Source: Gnetum montanum
Lineage: Eukaryota; Streptophyta; Gnetopsida; Gnetales; Gnetaceae
Direction: 5' to 3'
Assembly: GCA_015680685.1 (NCBI GenBank)
Contig: MNCI01002250.1
Span: 390,666 to 435,748 of the forward strand
DNA: 45,083 bases
In this document: piece by piece, positions 33,501 through 43,127 of the stretch
How positions within the stretch are numbered: the first letter of the stretch is position 1
Layout of the letters: every line of letters begins with the position of its first letter
Notes under the pieces: model-generated
Told to the model about the DNA's origin: nothing
The model's input: the letters and a program-made list of their open reading frames with translations, nothing else
Database searches by the model: none
Position numbers and translations under genes: made by a program

Positions 33501-35016
33501 CGAGCTTTGCACAGTGCGAACGCTCTAGAGAACAGTTTGTGGAAGTGGACAATATCACCCTTGGTTTGAGCTAATATAGCTCCACGAAGGGTGGGACCTA
33601 CCATAAAGGTCTCTAGAGCGGTACGAGCTAGAGCAAGCCTATCATCCTCAACTCATGTTCCATCTGGGTTGACTTGGGGCCTACAAAAGAACGGATGTCA
33701 AAACAGAAGCAAATGCCAAACGGTGAAAAGAAACAAGCTTAAACGATCCTACCTATCCACTCGGTACACTGTGCCAGGAGGGTTCTGAAACAGCGTGTGC
33801 GCATGCGGGGCTAAAAATAGGGTGTTGTTGAGATAATCATGCCCTCACGGCAATTGGGCCCACACGCGCGCTAACGGGCGTGTAGACTTGGGCCCGCCAG
33901 AAGAATCGTCCTTAGTTACAAATGACCCCTCGTCAATGTCTTCCATGAAGACTGTGACATCCTCCGAGGCTTTCGGCAACATGGCCTCAATCACGCTCCG
34001 TGCCACTTGTTCGCTCAGGTGCGACTAGACAACCACCGTAAAGCTGTCCAGCATGAAGGCGAGGAATTCACACGTCCCTTCCTTGAACCAGACCCCATTG
34101 TTGTCAACAGTAAGATCCAGGGTAGGCTCATCGGCCTCAATGGGGCCAAACCACATCAGTACCCCCATTAGCTCAACTACCAGGAGAAAAGGTTTAGTGT
34201 CCCTGCAAGCAACCAAAACACCACGGTAAATCGGCCATACATAAAAATGAAACAAAATACAAAATTTCATGTTGTAGGAAGACACTTAGAAAAAATTACC
34301 AACTGTTTACGCTTGGCGTATACGCTGTCAAGAACCATTTTCACTTAGCGTATACGCTTTGAAAACCCTCAGCGTATACGCTGTGTAAACAATCTACGTT
34401 GAACACTGTGTAAACAGTTTACGCTGAACAGTGTAAACAGTCTATGCTGAACACTGTGTAAACAGTCTACACTAAACACTGTGTAAACAATCTACAAGCA
34501 GTCAGCGTATACGTTGATAAAATCATCTACACTTCATGCTGATAAAATTGTTTACGCTGTGCATTGACAAAACAGATTACGCTACAAACAACTTAAGCTA
34601 TGTACAGTATACGCTCTACACTCTAGAGACCCTCTACGTTGTGAACTTACGCTCAGCGTATAGAAACCCTCTATGCTATCTGTCTACGCCGGGCGTATAC
34701 GCCGAAACCCTCTACGCTAACTCTCTACGCCAGGCGTATATGCCGAAGCCCTCTACACTACCGAGACTGTCTATGCTACAAAACATGTACAGATGAAAAT
34801 AACTAACAAAGGCAGGATCAGAGCCTACCTGTGTGACGATCCAGGCCAGGATGGAACTCTCGGCTTGGGCAGACACTGTAGCATGGCCTCGCTCTCCTCC
34901 GTGAAAGTTAGGTTAGGTCCCTTCCTTCCCTGGCCTTCCACTTCCTTCCCCTTGCCCATTTCGGTGTCCTCTACGCTGGGATCGACAAGTTTAAGCTGAG
35001 GGTTGAAATTGCTCAT
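30584..35016 (-). pseudogene. Antisense eight-exon gene inside the retrotransposon, 1091 codons, ten stops
   Basis: I assembled this minus-strand gene by eye. Exons: 35016-34829, 34202-33753, 33680-33412, 33322-32276, 32173-31934, 31849-31655, 31569-30785, 30685-30584. All introns are GT-AG (626, 72, 89, 102, 84, 85 and 99 bp), all junction phases agree, and the exon sum 3276 is divisible by three. Exon 5 may instead start at 32170 (another in-phase AG). The product has an N-terminal domain with SPEFFSNLFGVPANG in exon 4, somewhat like domains of plant transposon or retroelement extra ORFs (weak), an acidic stretch in exon 5, a Leu/Glu-rich coiled-coil-like part in exon 7, and a Gly/Asp/Ser-rich C-terminus. 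In-frame stops: 34025, 33845, 33653, 33075, 32922, 32898, 32580, 31674, 31331, 31256 (lowest base of each). No frameshift. Function unknown. Confidence 0.82.
34203..34828 (-). other. Intron 1 of antisense gene, filled with TACGCTG/GCGTATACGC repeats
   Basis: Donor CACAG|GTAGGC and acceptor GCTTGCAG|GGACAC (minus strand). At 626 bp it is several times longer than the other six introns (72-102 bp), and all the excess is repeat. Perfect GCGTATACGC palindromes lie at 34316-34325, 34348-34357, 34372-34381 and 34693-34702; ACTGTGTAAACAGTCTACGCT-like units lie at 34380-34500. Confidence 0.8.
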
Positions 35017-35275
35017 GCCTACGTTGAGCCTCTACACCGAGTTGGAGTCTCTACGCTCACGCTGAGTTGGGACATCTACGCTGATGGTTTGACCTCTACG
35101 CTCTGCGTTTACGCCAGGGTTTGGTCGTTCACGCTTACGCTCGGGCTTTGGTCGTTTACACTTATGCTCAGGGTTTGGTCATTTACGCTTACGCTCAGGG
35201 TTTAGTAGTTTACACTTACGCCGGGTTGTCTACACTTACACTTACGCTCAATGTCTACGCTCACTTCAAATTCAT
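34970..35275 (-). repeat. Repeat-rich 5' leader of antisense gene
   Basis: Between the TATA box and the ATG the plus strand reads as recurring CTCTACGCTG, TTACGCTCAGGGTTTGGTCGTT and ACTTACGC words; a 30-bp unit with GGGTTTGGTCGTTTAC occurs about four times at 35110-35220. The vocabulary is the same as in the LTR and sense leader. Confidence 0.75.
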
Positions 35276-35300
35276 AATTTTTGCAAATGACACCCCTGCC

Positions 35301-35309
35301 CTTTATATA
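35301..35309 (-). promoter_or_regulatory. TATA box of antisense gene
   Basis: On the minus strand the sequence reads GCGCTATATAAAGGGCAGG, a textbook TATA box in a local GC-rich context (35290-35350). It is 285 bp upstream of the ATG at 35016, which gives a leader of about 255 nt. An (AT)n run lies at 35420-35437 further upstream. Confidence 0.65.
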
Positions 35310-35529
35310 GCGCTCCGCCACTGTCGCTGCCGCTGCCGCCGTCACCGTTACCTTGCATTTTCTTCCTTTTTATTTTTTTTATTACTCATTTTTCTTAAAT
35401 TCAGTCAAAAATACAAATGTATATATATATATATATAACAAATAATACTACATCCCAGTTCCCCTGTAAACCCAACTTCAAATGTCCACATCGAACATTC
35501 TAGCACAAACTCTCCTGTGTACATTATAA

Positions 35530-35690
35530 GGCCCGATATGGACTTAAACTGTCATGGTGGCCTAGTAAGGCCTTAAACTGCCACATACAAACCCCCTACG
35601 ACCCGGTATGGCCTTAAACTACCACCCACGGCCCAGTAAGGCCTTAAACTGCCATGCGTCCCAGTGTGACGATAAACCACCATCATGCAT
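35530..35690 (+). repeat. TAAACT repeat array 2
   Basis: Five copies of a 25-35 bp unit with the core TAAGGCCTTAAACTGCCA lie at about 35540, 35572, 35608, 35640 and 35668. Arrays 1 and 2 flank the antisense cassette. Confidence 0.8.
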
Positions 35691-35739
35691 GTACACACGA
35701 CTTACGCTACCAGAGAACATGGAATAATACCTGTTAGCT

Positions 35740-35764
35740 CATTCTGCTCTTTGTTCATTGGCAG
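35740..35764 (+). other. Candidate splice acceptor in front of pol
   Basis: A pyrimidine-rich run ending TTTGTTCATTGGCAG stands directly before the open pol frame (GGAGCAAGCCCGATGG). Ogre elements remove an intron between their PR and RT parts (family knowledge). A donor in matching phase is GGTG|GTAATC at 29698/29699, but it is weak, so the donor is unproven. Confidence 0.5.
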
Positions 35765-36942
35765 GAGCAAGCCCGATGGATTATCAGCATTTATCCACAC
35801 CGTTAATCATCGATGGGCCGCATGGAAAGATCGCAAGGGACATCGACATAAATCTCATCCACTTAAGTTTATCAACAGACGACATAGTCATAGCCTCAAC
35901 ACGACAAACGATAGATAACTACAAAGGTATGACAAAGCCCCTTGACATAGAAGCTGAAAACATCATCGAAGACCCGTTGACCGAAACCCCCATCACCATG
36001 CTTGATGGAGAAATTAAAATATTAAAACTAAGTACATTACTGTAACCTCAACTAGCCAAAGACATAGAGGATGTGCTTAGGGACAACATAAAGGCATTCG
36101 CTTGGTCATATACGGACATGCTCGGATTGGACCCTCGAATCGTCCAGCATAAAATTATCCTTGATCCAAAATTGAGGCCAATGAAGCAAAAAGCACGAAA
36201 GGTTAAACCTGAGGTGGCATTGGCAGTTCGTAATAAGATTACCAAACTTTATCAGGCTAGTTTCATTCAGGCTGTCGATTACGTCGATTGGGTATCCAAC
36301 ATGGTCATTGTCCCGAAGAAGAACGGAAGCATTCGCTTATGCATTGACTTCTGGGATCTAAAAGTTGCAACCATAAAAGATGATTTTCCCCTACCTAGCA
36401 ACGATCAACTTGTCAACTCGACTGCTGGGCACGCCCTATTATCTTTTATGGATGACTTCTCGAGATACAACCAGATACGTATTAACCCTGAGCATCAGCT
36501 CTGGACTACCTTCATAACACCATGGGGAACCTTTTGTTATACAATGATGCCCTTCAACCTCAAGAACGCTGGGGCCACATATCAACGGGCGATGACATTC
36601 ATTTTTAGCGATTACATGTTACACTCGCTCAACGACTACATGGACGACATTGTGGTTAAATCGAAGACATCGAAACAACATGTACAAGATCTTGACTTAG
36701 TACTAAAACGTTGTTTAAAATATGAGCTGAGACTTAACCCAAAGAAATGCATCTTCGGTGTCAAAACAAGCAAAATTCTTGGATTCATAGCCTCGAAAGC
36801 AAGGATACGAGTAAACCCCGATAAAGTTAAGTCCATAACAAAATTAAAACCACCTAGCAACCTTACCGAACTTCGAGGTCTACAAGGTAGATTATAGTTT
36901 ATCAGGCATTTCATAGAAAAACTAACAGACAAATTAAAACCT
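35765..36942 (+). pseudogene. Reverse transcriptase of Tat/Ogre-like element
   Basis: After a linker (35765-36045, one stop at 36043) the RT domain runs in one frame from about 36073: VPKKNGSIRLCIDFWDL (fingers; the usual R of DFRDL is W), FMDDFSRYNQIRI, TPWGTFCYTMMPFNLKNAGATYQR, and the catalytic NDYMDDIVVKS at about 36631-36663, then the LGFIAS thumb region. A TAG at 36895-36897 (in the LRGLQGRL-FIRHF block) truncates it. It copies the element RNA into DNA in related elements. Confidence 0.9.
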
Positions 36943-37420
36943 ATGAATCACTTGTTACGTAAGAACGTCCATTTTGAATGGACTCCACAGTGCCATGAAG
37001 CATTCGATAATATTAAAATGACACTCACCCAACTGCCCACGGTTTATCCACCTCAAAATGATAAACCATTTTACATCTACCTCGCCACTTCGGATTCGTC
37101 AATCGCGTCTATGCTTTGCCAGAAACAAAATGATGGAACCAAAGTCCCTGTCTATTACTTAAGCCATGCATTAGTTGCCCACGAGAAAAAGTATAACGAG
37201 GTGGAGAGGTCATGTTTAGCTTTGGTCTTTTCTCTAAGAAAATGGCGACATTACCTCTTTCGTAACCAGGTCAATATAATCTGCAAGGATAATGTGCTCA
37301 GAGCAAGTACAGGAAACATTTATGAGACAAGTCAGATAGCCCGTTGGAAAGCCATGATAGCTGAGTTTGACCTACATTACATAGCGCAATCATCAGTTAA
37401 GGGTCAAGCCATAGCAAATC
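36943..37420 (+). pseudogene. First RNase H of Tat/Ogre-like element
   Basis: The domain follows RT in the same frame: HFEWTPQCHEAFDNIK connection, then PFYIYLATSDSSIASMLCQ, VPVYYLSHALVAHEKKYNEVERSCLALVFSLRKWRHYL, and ICKDNVLRA. It is the usual Ty3/Gypsy RNase H, kept open. Catalytic acidity is partly retained (the E of the NEVERSCLALVF block and the D of KDN). Confidence 0.85.
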
Positions 37421-38094
37421 ATATGGCCACATCACCAACGCACGATCAAGCAACGATAGAGCCAGAATTCCCGGATGAAAATATAAGCGCAGTAGACATA
37501 GTACCCAATGACTACGACGCCATTCTAAACTTTGATGGAGCATCCACCTCCCAAGGGGGAAGTGCTGCCGCTATCATCACCTATCCCTCCTGGGAGATCA
37601 GATCCTTTGCTTATCGTTTCAATTTTTGTTGTACCAACAACATAGCAAACTACAAAGGTCTCCTTAGAGGTCTCATGGCAGCACTGGCTTCAGACATCAC
37701 ACGACTTGTGGTCAGAGGAGATTCACAACTGGTTTTGAACCAAGTCACAGATATTTATATATGTAAAGCGCAACATTTACAACCATACTGTGACTTGGCA
37801 AAACACTTAATGAAGCGATTCGAAAACATTGGTGTGAAACACGTATCTAGAAATGATAATACCATCGTAGACGCACTAGCCACCTTAGCGTTAAACATAT
37901 CGCCTGACATGTTCCATACATTACCAAGCTCCATAATCAGTTGTGCCAAACTAATAACCGATACTCTTGATACGTTGCCAACTGCATCCGTTAGTACAAC
38001 ACACACGATAGAATGGTATGATGACATAAAAGAGTACCTTCTACATGGTGAAACACCACAACACTTAACGAATGCACAAAAAGACGCGGTATGA
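37421..38094 (+). pseudogene. Second, archaeal-type RNase H of Tat/Ogre-like element
   Basis: A second RNase H follows without a break: LNFDGASTSQGGSAAAI (37518 onward), NNIANYKGLLRGL, VVRGDSQLVLNQV and HVSRNDNTIVDALATLA (near 37840-37890). The doubled RNase H is diagnostic of the Tat lineage. The usual NNEAEYEAL reads NNIANYKGL, so a catalytic glutamate is lost, while the first D, the D of GDSQ and the last D stay. The frame ends with TGA at 38092-38094. Confidence 0.88.
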
Positions 38095-39252
38095 AAACGT
38101 TCTTAGCAATATGCACTAGTAGGGGACACATTATGTCGTCGATCCTACGAAGGCATACTGTTAACATGCGTTAATAACACTGATGCCCAAACCATCATTG
38201 AGTAAGTACATGACGGACTATGTGGAGGACATATAGCACCAAAAGCAATGGCAACAAAAATAAGGCGCTTAGGCTATTATTGGCCACACATGGAGTATGA
38301 TTGTCTCTCCAAGGCTAAAACATGTAATACCTGTCAAAGACACGGTAAGCTAATCCATGTCCCACCAAATGAGTTGCATATAGAGCAAATCACATAGCCC
38401 TTTCAAAAGTGGGGGTTGGACCTTATCGGACCAATAACACCCTCATCTTCTGCAGGGCATAGTTTCATCATAACCGTAACGGAATATTTGATGAAGTGGG
38501 TAGAGGCTGTTCCCCTTCGAAAAACCACGTCTAAACACGTATGCAACTTCATCCTTGAGAATATCGTGACCCGTTTTGGCATCCCCATGACCATCATTAC
38601 TGACAACGGGCCAGAATTTAGCAGTGCTAAAACCAAAACCTTCTGTGAAAGTCTGGGGATCAAAAACTCATTTTCATCCCCTTACTACCCTCAGAGCAAT
38701 GGGCAAGCAGAGGCCACAAACAAAACCATCATTACAATACTTAAAAGGATGCTTACCCAAAGCAAGAGAAGATGGCACGAACAACTGGTTTATGCATTGT
38801 GGGCATATCGCACGATGCATCGAACTTCAACAAGTAAAACGCCATATAGCCTTGTTTGCGGTTTAGAAGCTATTTTACCCTTGAAATTACAAGTAACATA
38901 TTTAAGGATCACACTCTCTGGACTCCTCGATGAAGGGCAAAACAATGACCTACGCATCATTGACCTGGACTCGGTGGAGGAGGAACACATACGTGCACTC
39001 GATCAGATCGAGTGGTACCAAAAACAGCAACGACAACGCCATCGACACGACATTCATAAGTGTCCCATCAAAGAAGGCGACCTTGTACTTAAGGCCATTT
39101 GGGAACATCCAGACAAATTCTCAGCCAACTGGGAAGGGCCCTACTTGGTCACCAAAGCATATGACAACGGGGCATTCAAGTTAGTTGATATGGAAGGAAA
39201 TGAGCTCACAAATCCTGCTAATCACTTGTTCTTGAAACCGTTCCATATTTGA
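38095..39252 (+). pseudogene. Integrase of Tat/Ogre-like element
   Basis: In the same frame: a zinc-binding segment (HDGLCGGHIAPKAM ... CNTCQRHG, about 38210-38345), a stop near 38396, then the core GLDLIGPI (38414), ITDNGPEF (38600), SNGQAEATNKTI (38698), all three catalytic acids kept, and a C-terminal GDLVLKAIWEHP/GPYLV module ending at 39252. No chromodomain follows. Confidence 0.9.
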
Positions 39253-40559
39253 GTATAAGCTCAGGTACGTGTGAGTCCTGGCATCATGACTATAAACTAA
39301 TACCACACAGCATCTGCAATGACAATAAACTAGCACCCGTCCGGTATGACAGTAAACTGCCACAATCTCACTTGCTGGAGTCCGCTAAGACTATAAACTG
39401 GTTTGCCTTTTCACGGTCCGCTAAGACTGGAAACTGGCAATGTACCATCCGCCACGACACTAAACGGGCAATGTCCAATGGGTCATGACATAAAACTAAC
39501 CCATGATAGTCCACTAAGATTATAAACTGGCAAGTTCATCTCTGATACTTCAATCCATGGCTGCATTCAAACTTCATCAGAATCGCTGCATCGCTCGCCA
39601 TCATCCAGTCTTAACAACATTGTCACCATTCATATTTAGTGCCTGAACTCTCATTCGTTGCCTTCGTGTCATTAGTAGCTATTTTAAGTCTAAGCTTGCT
39701 TATTCACTCATGGTTTTCTTACCTTTTCAGAGTTGTGTTTGCAGGATGACACTCAGAGGTGTTCGTACAAGAATGCACTTCGTCATAAGTAGCGAGGTGA
39801 GACGTTGTTCACAGCACACATGGCAAGACTAAATCAAGCCATTTACTAGTACATCCCCATTTCCCAGTACACTTCCTATCTATTCATCAACATACTCTAC
39901 TCAGCCACACCTCTGATACACCTAGTACACTCAAAACTTTGAGCATGCTGTTGCGCACTATAACACTTTGAAGTAGTTACAACACACAACATAGCACTTG
40001 AGCATGAGTACAAGATCAAAAACAAATCGTCCCTTCCCATATAAAACACAAGACTGGACGGTAGTTTCCTCAAAAGCAAACGCTCATATCTAAAATAATC
40101 AAGAAACATCCAGTTGCATGGCTTTGGCTCTCCGCCAATAGGTTCCCCCTTAAACACTAAACAAGGGTCTTGTTCCTCCAAAGAATGCAACACATCATCA
40201 CGTGGCTTTGGTCTTGCTAGCAAGTCCTCTTGGACACTAACGAAGATTTTTGTTCAGCCAAAGGACGCACATCGCATGCCTTGATTCTGAGTTTGCTAAA
40301 TAATGGCTATTGAAAAGGATCAGTAGGATACACACCAGAGCATCCCCTTTGCCAAGCACAATCCCTTGTTCAGTTCCCAATCTCCACAATCTCCATGTCC
40401 CTATCCAGCTACAAATTTTACTTCTCCAATCCTATGTACTACTAAACACAGTGTGAGGATGTCTAGTCACATGGCAAAGGACAAAGTCTTTATCGAGTTG
40501 CTTGTGGTGTTTTGCACTTCTTTGTCGACGTTTCTCAGGTCGATTCCTCCAAGTGTCAA
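39253..40559 (+). other. 3' non-coding region of Tat/Ogre-like element
   Basis: Starts with TAAACT array 3 (39270-39530: eight units such as CTAAGACTATAAACTGG and ATGACAGTAAACTGCC). From 39540 to the PPT no coding frame is convincing; the minus-strand frame at 39897-40223 has no recognisable domain. Confidence 0.6.
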
Positions 40560-40573
40560 CAAAGAGGGGCTAA
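40560..40573 (+). other. Polypurine tract
   Basis: CAAAGAGGGGCTAA ends directly at the 3' LTR start and would prime plus-strand DNA synthesis. Confidence 0.7.
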
Positions 40574-41754
40574 TAAAACACCACAAAATTTCGAGCTTAA
40601 TACTTTTCCAAAAAGAATCAAGCTAAGTCATGATGCTCCCTAGCATGACTAAAGCTTGAGGACCCCACAAATAGCTTCAAGTAGAGTCGAACTCAACGAG
40701 GAGTAGTTCCTTGGGACCCGTCGACGACCACGATAACATCTGCTATCAAACCTAGCAACTCCAGAGCTTAAAATACTTGGTTTATACTAAGTGCGTATTC
40801 TCAGCATATACGCCTGATGTTCACAGCGTATACACCCTAGATTGCATCTACAGCGTATAAGCCCAGCATAGATGTCTAGCGTACACGCCCAGCGTATACG
40901 CCTCACATGTACGCTCAGCAAGTACGATTGATGTATACGCCCAACATGCAATCCCTGAAGACGGCATGGAGACAGCACTGCAGAGCAAGACTTAGTATGA
41001 GGCATCAACTCATGAACAGAGCATCCACAGCATATACACCCAGCGTATATGCCTGCCTGATACAGTGTATATGCCCAGCATATATGCCCGGAAAATGTAA
41101 CATGTACACTTGTAAATTTTATTTTTTCGCACCCAGTCAACACGCCACGTGTTGCCCAACCCGAGTTTAACATCGAAACTTGTATAAAAATCCCAATTTC
41201 TCACTAGCTCATGGTGGTTGGCAAAATTGGAGAACTAGAGCAGAAAACCTTGTACACTGGACTTCAACCCTGTACGCTGAGTATACAACCTCTACACTGT
41301 GCCTACAATTTGAACCAACCCACAGTCATCCCTGCATCCACTGGGGCTATTCGTTTGCCTTGTGTCAAATCCACAACTACGTTAGACCGGTGCATTGTAA
41401 TTCTCATTTTGAAATAGCATTATTACATTTTCTTCCTAAAATCTATTACAGTTTTGCATTAATTGTTGCATGTATACTGTTACGCTCTTTTACGTTTATG
41501 CTCCGTTTGCATCAGTTACGCTGTTTATACTCTGCTTTACGCCTGTTACGCCATTTACATATAACCTAGTGTATAGCACCTCGGTGTACGTTTGGGCAAA
41601 TCCTTGCCTAATCCGCGTGCAGACCACTCAAGGTACTCTGCCTTCGTTAACTCCAGCTCGCCCTCAAGCAAAGGTAGGGTCTTCTGTGCATGTCCGGTGA
41701 TCCCCTCAGTTTCTGTTTTCTTCCAGCTGGAGACCGACGATTTCGGACAATATA
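40574..41754 (+). mobile_element. 3' LTR, 1181 bp
   Basis: Matches the 5' LTR throughout. Its ends have decayed from TG to TA (40574-40575) and from CA to TA (41753-41754), both single transitions. Extra TACGC units at 40798-40840 and 41478-41525 make it 53 bp longer. Confidence 0.93.
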
Positions 41755-41759
41755 ATATG
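41755..41759 (+). repeat. Target-site duplication ATATG, right copy
   Basis: Same five bases as 23968-23972, directly after the 3' LTR. Confidence 0.9.
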
Positions 41760-43049
41760 GAATGGCCTGGACCAGTCAGGGGCTTGTAGAATGGGGGTTT
41801 CCACAAGCCTCTGTTTGAGGGTTTGGAATGCTCGTTCACATTCCTTGGTCCATTCAAATGGTGCATTTTTTTTCGTTAATTCTACCAACAGTTTGGCAAC
41901 TTTGGAGAAGTTTGCGATAAACCTCCTGTAGTAGCCAGTGTGTCGAAGGAATGACCTAATGTTTTTAACGATCTCTGGTTGTCGGGTAATTCCTTGGATG
42001 ACTTTAATTTTTTCTGGATCCACCTCAATTCCTGATTGTGAAATTTTGTGCCCCAGTACAATGCCCTCTTGAACCATCAAATGACTCTTTTGCCAGTTGA
42101 GCTTGAGGCTGGTTTCAACACATCTTTTTAATACTTGCTCTAACCAGTCAAGGGCTTGATCAAAGCTCGTCCCATAAGTGGAGAAGTCGTCCATGAAGAC
42201 TTCTACTCCGTTACCTATTTGCTGTTGAAAGATGCTTAGAACTAATCATTGGAACGTGGTAGGTGCATTGCACAAGCAAAAAGACATTTGTTTGTATGCA
42301 AATGTTTCCCAAGGACTGGTGAATGTTGTTTTGGCTTGGTCTTTTGGCGTAATTCATATTTGGTTGTACCCACTATATCCATCCAGAAAACTGTAATAGC
42401 GATCCCCTGCTATAGTGTCTAAGACTTGGTTAACAAATGGCAATGGGAAGTGATCTTTGAATGTTGCCATATTTAATAGCCTAAAATCTATACATACCCT
42501 TCATTTACCTCCTTTTTTCGGTACGATGACAAGAGGACTGACCCATTCGCTATCAGTGATAGGGTAAATGAACCCAGCCTTGAGAAGCTGCTCTACCTCC
42601 TCTTTCACTAATTATTTTAGCTTTAGGTTCAATCATCTTTGGGGTTGTTTGCGAGGCTTCATAGAGGGGTCTGTGTAAATCCTATGCTGGCATATCCTAG
42701 GATCTATTCCGATTAGTTTGGGGTATGACTAGGCAAAGGCTGTTGACCACTTGTTTATTACCTTTAGCAAACTTTCTTTTTTCTTGGGTATGAGCTTTGC
42801 GTTGATGATCACCGATTTTCCATTTTTAAGGGTCATGTATTCCAAACCGGTGGGTAATGGTTTTAAATTGAGGGGCTCTTGTTTAAACTCCTCAGGAATC
42901 TCCAACTTTCCCCAATTGATGTTTTCGGAGTTAAGGGCTGGAAGTTGGCAACGAACTTGCTCTAGTACGTCTGTGCTCTCAATGTAAGCACTAGTTATTC
43001 CCTCAGCTAATTCCATGTAGGTTGTCAAGTTGCTCTCTTTATCAACCAT
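41755..43049 (-). pseudogene. Reverse transcriptase of minus-strand Athila-like element
   Basis: On the minus strand a linker (43049-42730, open) leads into RT. Motifs WVSPLVIVPKKGG (about 42545-42510), FTSPWETFAYK and FMDDFSTYG (42200-42175) are in order, then LGHKIS and YYRRFIANFSK. Stops occur near 42730, 42665, 42500, 42355 and 42250; 42194-41755 is open to the insertion point, where the frame is cut in the DWSRPFHI block before RNase H. Confidence 0.88.
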
Positions 43050-43127
43050 CAGCCACTGGGTGTTTTCTTGTTGTGTGGCTGTCGCGTATAGGCACCTTTG
43101 GATGTCAACATCCTGTGCAAACCAATT

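Larger units (their letters stand above)
23973..41754 (+). mobile_element. Complete Tat/Ogre-like Ty3/Gypsy retrotransposon, 17.8 kb, nested in Athila-like element
   Basis: It has 5' LTR 23973-25100, PBS at 25105, a repeat-rich leader, gag and PR in one frame (to 29979), a 5.8 kb interval carrying an antisense gene, RT-RNaseH-second RNaseH-IN in one frame (to 39252), a 3' region, PPT and 3' LTR 40574-41754, flanked by ATATG. The second, archaeal-type RNase H behind the first and the great length place it with the Tat/Ogre group of plant Ty3/Gypsy elements (family knowledge). Scattered premature stops show that it is no longer autonomous. The two LTRs differ at roughly one site in ten where I aligned them, nearly all transitions. 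Confidence 0.93.

Noticed and set aside
33369-33788. Plus-strand frames inside the antisense gene
   Set aside because: They cross the antisense introns and exons without regard to them and have no domain.
35121-35438. Plus-strand frame with repeated YAQGLVVY words
   Set aside because: It is the sense-strand reading of the antisense leader repeats.
39897-40223. 108-residue minus-strand frame in the 3' region
   Set aside because: No domain, no promoter or intron signals, no repeat of the pattern found in the antisense gene; chance is the simpler view.
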